This document shows, piece after piece, positions 5,528-7,330 of a DNA stretch of 7,330 nt (its first letter is position 1; each line of letters opens with the position of its first letter). The stretch is from Deltaproteobacteria bacterium (GTDB lineage: Bacteria; UBA10199; DSSB01), in contig JAJFLL010000367.1 in assembly GCA_021772695.1 (NCBI GenBank), positions 1 through 7,330 on the forward strand, in the 5' to 3' direction. Position numbers and translations under genes: made by a program. Below the pieces are notes generated by a model. That model was not told the origin of the DNA, did no database searches, and saw nothing but the letters and a program-made list of their open reading frames with translations.

Positions 5528-5557
5528 TTGACAGCAGCCCTTGACCCAGCCTACACC
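5528..5557 (+). promoter_or_regulatory. Possible promoter for the RND exporter gene in the 50-bp divergent spacer
   Basis: A perfect -35 hexamer TTGACA (5528-5533) is followed after 18 bases by TACACC (5552-5557; three of six matches to TATAAT). It would start transcription at about the ATG (5566), giving a leaderless or nearly leaderless message, consistent with the absence of a Shine-Dalgarno before that ATG. The -10 match is poor. On the other strand TAGAAT lies immediately before the queA ATG, too close to serve as the -10 of that start. Confidence 0.28.
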
Positions 5558-5565
5558 CTGCCATC

Positions 5566-7330
5566 ATGCGGGAACGCTTCTTAAAAAACTATGCCGCCTG
5601 GGTGGTGGCCCATGCCAAAGCCATTGTCATCGGGGCCTTTATCGTCTCTGCGCTCGCCCTAAGCATTTCGCTTCTCTTTCTCAAGACCCAAACGGGTATC
5701 TTAGACCTTTATTCGGAGCAGGAGCCGGTCGCCAGAGGATTTTTGGAATATGTCAATAAATTCGGCGCCGCCGAAACCTTGGTTATCGTGTTTGAAGGTG
5801 ACGACGAAAACGCACGCCGCGAAGCCATGGAATCCCTCGCGGCCAGGTTAAATAAAGACCCCCACCATTACATCAATGACCTCCTTTATAAAATCGATTT
5901 GCAACTTTTTAAGGAGCACGCCTTCCAATTCATGAAAGAATCGGATGCCCTTGAACTACTCAAGGAAGTCCGCCGTCCCGATGGTGGTGTGCGCATGTTC
6001 TTCGAAGCCACGGACTTTAATGACTATATAAGTTTTATCAATCGCTCCATCGAATCAGGTATGAAATCGGGAAAACTTCCCCAGGGAGACGTAGCCGCCG
6101 AATTCAACAAAGGATTAACCCCCTTATTTTTGCTGCGAGATTTTCTAAACGGCCAAGACCTGAAGGCCGAGGCCATGACGACCCGTCTGCAAGGGGATCC
6201 CTCCGAGAGAGCCACGGTCGATGATCTGGGATACCTACGCACCGAAGACGGCAAGATGCACATCATGTTGGTCAGGCCCGTCGACCCAAAGCAAGATTAC
6301 AAATTAGCCAAACAACTGGTGGAATATGTTCGGGCCCAGATCCCGGCCATCTACGAAACCTTTCCCGATGTTAAAATCGGCGTAACCGGCGGTCCGGCCC
6401 TCAATAATGATCAATTTGAAATCAGTGAAAAAGATATGACCTTGGCGTCAATCTTCGCCTTCTTTTCTACCGGGGTGATTTTCATTTTGGCCTTTAAATC
6501 TTTTGGGAGGCCTTTTTTAGGTCTATTGACCTTGGCCCTGTCCCTGACCTGGGCCTTCGGTTTGACAACAGTAACCGTGGGACATTTGAATTTATTTTCC
6601 CTCGCTTTCGTGGTCATCCTCGTGGGCCAAGGAACCTATTACGGCGTGCATGTGGTTTCTCGCTATGAAGAGGAATTATTAAAAGGCCATGATGTCAGTA
6701 CGGCCATACAAAATACGATTACCCATATCTTTGGCAATATCACCACATCCACCATCACCACTGCCGCGGCCTTTTTTGCCACCATGTTGGTCCCCTTAAA
6801 GGGCTTTGCCGAACTAGGATGGATCGCCGGTACAGGTATCTTGCTCAGTTCCTTAGGAATGCAGATGGTACTGCCAGCCTTCCTTTGTATCTATGACCGC
6901 AATGGCCCTCGGGGAAACCTAAAGCGAAGCAAGAGTTCCATCTTCGGTGCCAATTTTCATCAATGGTGGATCGGTTTTTGTAAAAACCTCATCACCCGTC
7001 GAGCTCCCTACCTGATTGCCTTTGTCCTGGCCTTGACCCTTTGGGGGGCCTATTTATTTTTTTCCCCGAGGCACGGTATTCCCTTTGACAGTAATCTACT
7101 TAATTTACAGGCAAAAGGTACCGAGGCAGTAGAATATGAAAAAAAACTTATTGAAACCTCCCTGTCTCCCCGTGCGGGTATCTTCCTGGCCTCCGGTCCC
7201 GAAGAGGCTCGACAGATCGCCGAAAAAAGTAAGCTACTTTCTAGCGTCCAGCGGGTGGAATGGGTAGGCGAAGTCCTTCCCGAGGGCAGTGGCCAAAGCC
7301 AAACCCATACCCGACTGCGCAATGCCATAT
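5566..7330 (+). CDS. RND/MMPL-family exporter, HpnN-like (3' end outside window)
   Basis: The first 588 codons of a large inner-membrane RND protein; the frame is open to the window edge. Layout: membrane helix 1 (about 17-38), a periplasmic domain (39-288), helices 2-6 (about 292-311, 317-338, 343-362, 388-408, 415-440), a cytoplasmic linker (445-478), helix 7 (481-500) and the start of the second periplasmic domain. This one-helix, large-loop, five-helix unit, repeated once, is the MMPL/RND design of about 800-900 residues; the soluble loops suggest lipid or hydrophobic cargo, as in the hopanoid transporter HpnN. In helix 4 the family normally has G-x-D-Y/F-G-x-x-x-x-x-R-Y-x-E-E; here it reads G-T-Y-Y-G-V-H-V-V-S-R-Y-E-E-E (356-370), so the usual Asp is Tyr 358. 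The ATG at 5566 is the first in frame and directly precedes helix 1; no Shine-Dalgarno is visible. Cargo is unknown; no outer-membrane or periplasmic partner gene is within the window. Confidence 0.9.
   Translation, partial: MRERFLKNYAAWVVAHAKAIVIGAFIVSALALSISLLFLKTQTGILDLYSEQEPVARGFLEYVNKFGAAETLVIVFEGDDENARREAMESLAARLNKDPHHYINDLLYKIDLQLFKEHAFQFMKESDALELLKEVRRPDGGVRMFFEATDFNDYISFINRSIESGMKSGKLPQGDVAAEFNKGLTPLFLLRDFLNGQDLKAEAMTTRLQGDPSERATVDDLGYLRTEDGKMHIMLVRPVDPKQDYKLAKQLVEYVRAQIPAIYETFPDVKIGVTGGPALNNDQFEISEKDMTLASIFAFFSTGVIFILAFKSFGRPFLGLLTLALSLTWAFGLTTVTVGHLNLFSLAFVVILVGQGTYYGVHVVSRYEEELLKGHDVSTAIQNTITHIFGNITTSTITTAAAFFATMLVPLKGFAELGWIAGTGILLSSLGMQMVLPAFLCIYDRNGPRGNLKRSKSSIFGANFHQWWIGFCKNLITRRAPYLIAFVLALTLWGAYLFFSPRHGIPFDSNLLNLQAKGTEAVEYEKKLIETSLSPRAGIFLASGPEEARQIAEKSKLLSSVQRVEWVGEVLPEGSGQSQTHTRLRNAI

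Noticed and set aside
6024..6617. Minus-strand frames of 80 and 68 codons
   Set aside because: Both are antisense shadows of the RND exporter gene, without start signals or recognisable products.

Overview
The window (about half G+C) reads like a densely packed chromosome segment of a Gram-negative bacterium. The evidence is a signal-peptide lipoprotein, a large RND/MMPL inner-membrane protein, a secreted beta-helix protein with a C-terminal sorting-type tail, and queA. The mix resembles the broad former-Deltaproteobacteria assemblage (Bdellovibrionota or Myxococcota-like), but that placement is impressionistic. Nothing looks like a phage, transposon, CRISPR array or integron.

Layout. At the left edge, on the plus strand, lies the C-terminal tail of a metallo-beta-lactamase-fold hydrolase (1-187), then a PaaI-type hotdog thioesterase (253-660). 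A gene-free stretch of about 320 bp follows (661-978). It is rich in inverted repeats and, read on the minus strand, carries a promoter-like pair, two hairpins and a terminator-like U-run, so it is a candidate small RNA of about 185 nt. Next, on the plus strand, is a Gfo/Idh/MocA-fold oxidoreductase (991-1833) whose motifs match biliverdin reductase rather than the sugar dehydrogenases of that superfamily.

Three minus-strand genes converge on it: queA (5515-4466, tRNA queuosine synthesis), a small outer-membrane-type lipoprotein of unknown function (4403-3783), and a secreted beta-helix protein with a CSLREA-type start and a polyproline/Cys/transmembrane C-terminus (3692-1896). A hairpin plus A-run at 1832-1868 terminates this strand right at the stop codon of the oxidoreductase gene. 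Divergent from queA, with only 50 bp between the starts, an MMPL/HpnN-like RND exporter begins at 5566 and runs off the right edge.

The genes do not form one obvious pathway. queA and the lipoprotein gene may be co-transcribed; the beta-helix gene seems to have its own promoter and Shine-Dalgarno sequence. The points most worth a second look are the biliverdin-reductase-like enzyme, the possible minus-strand small RNA, the RND protein whose fourth membrane helix has Tyr where the family's proton-relay Asp is expected, and the regular 34-residue Gly-Gly-Gly spacing in the beta-helix protein.
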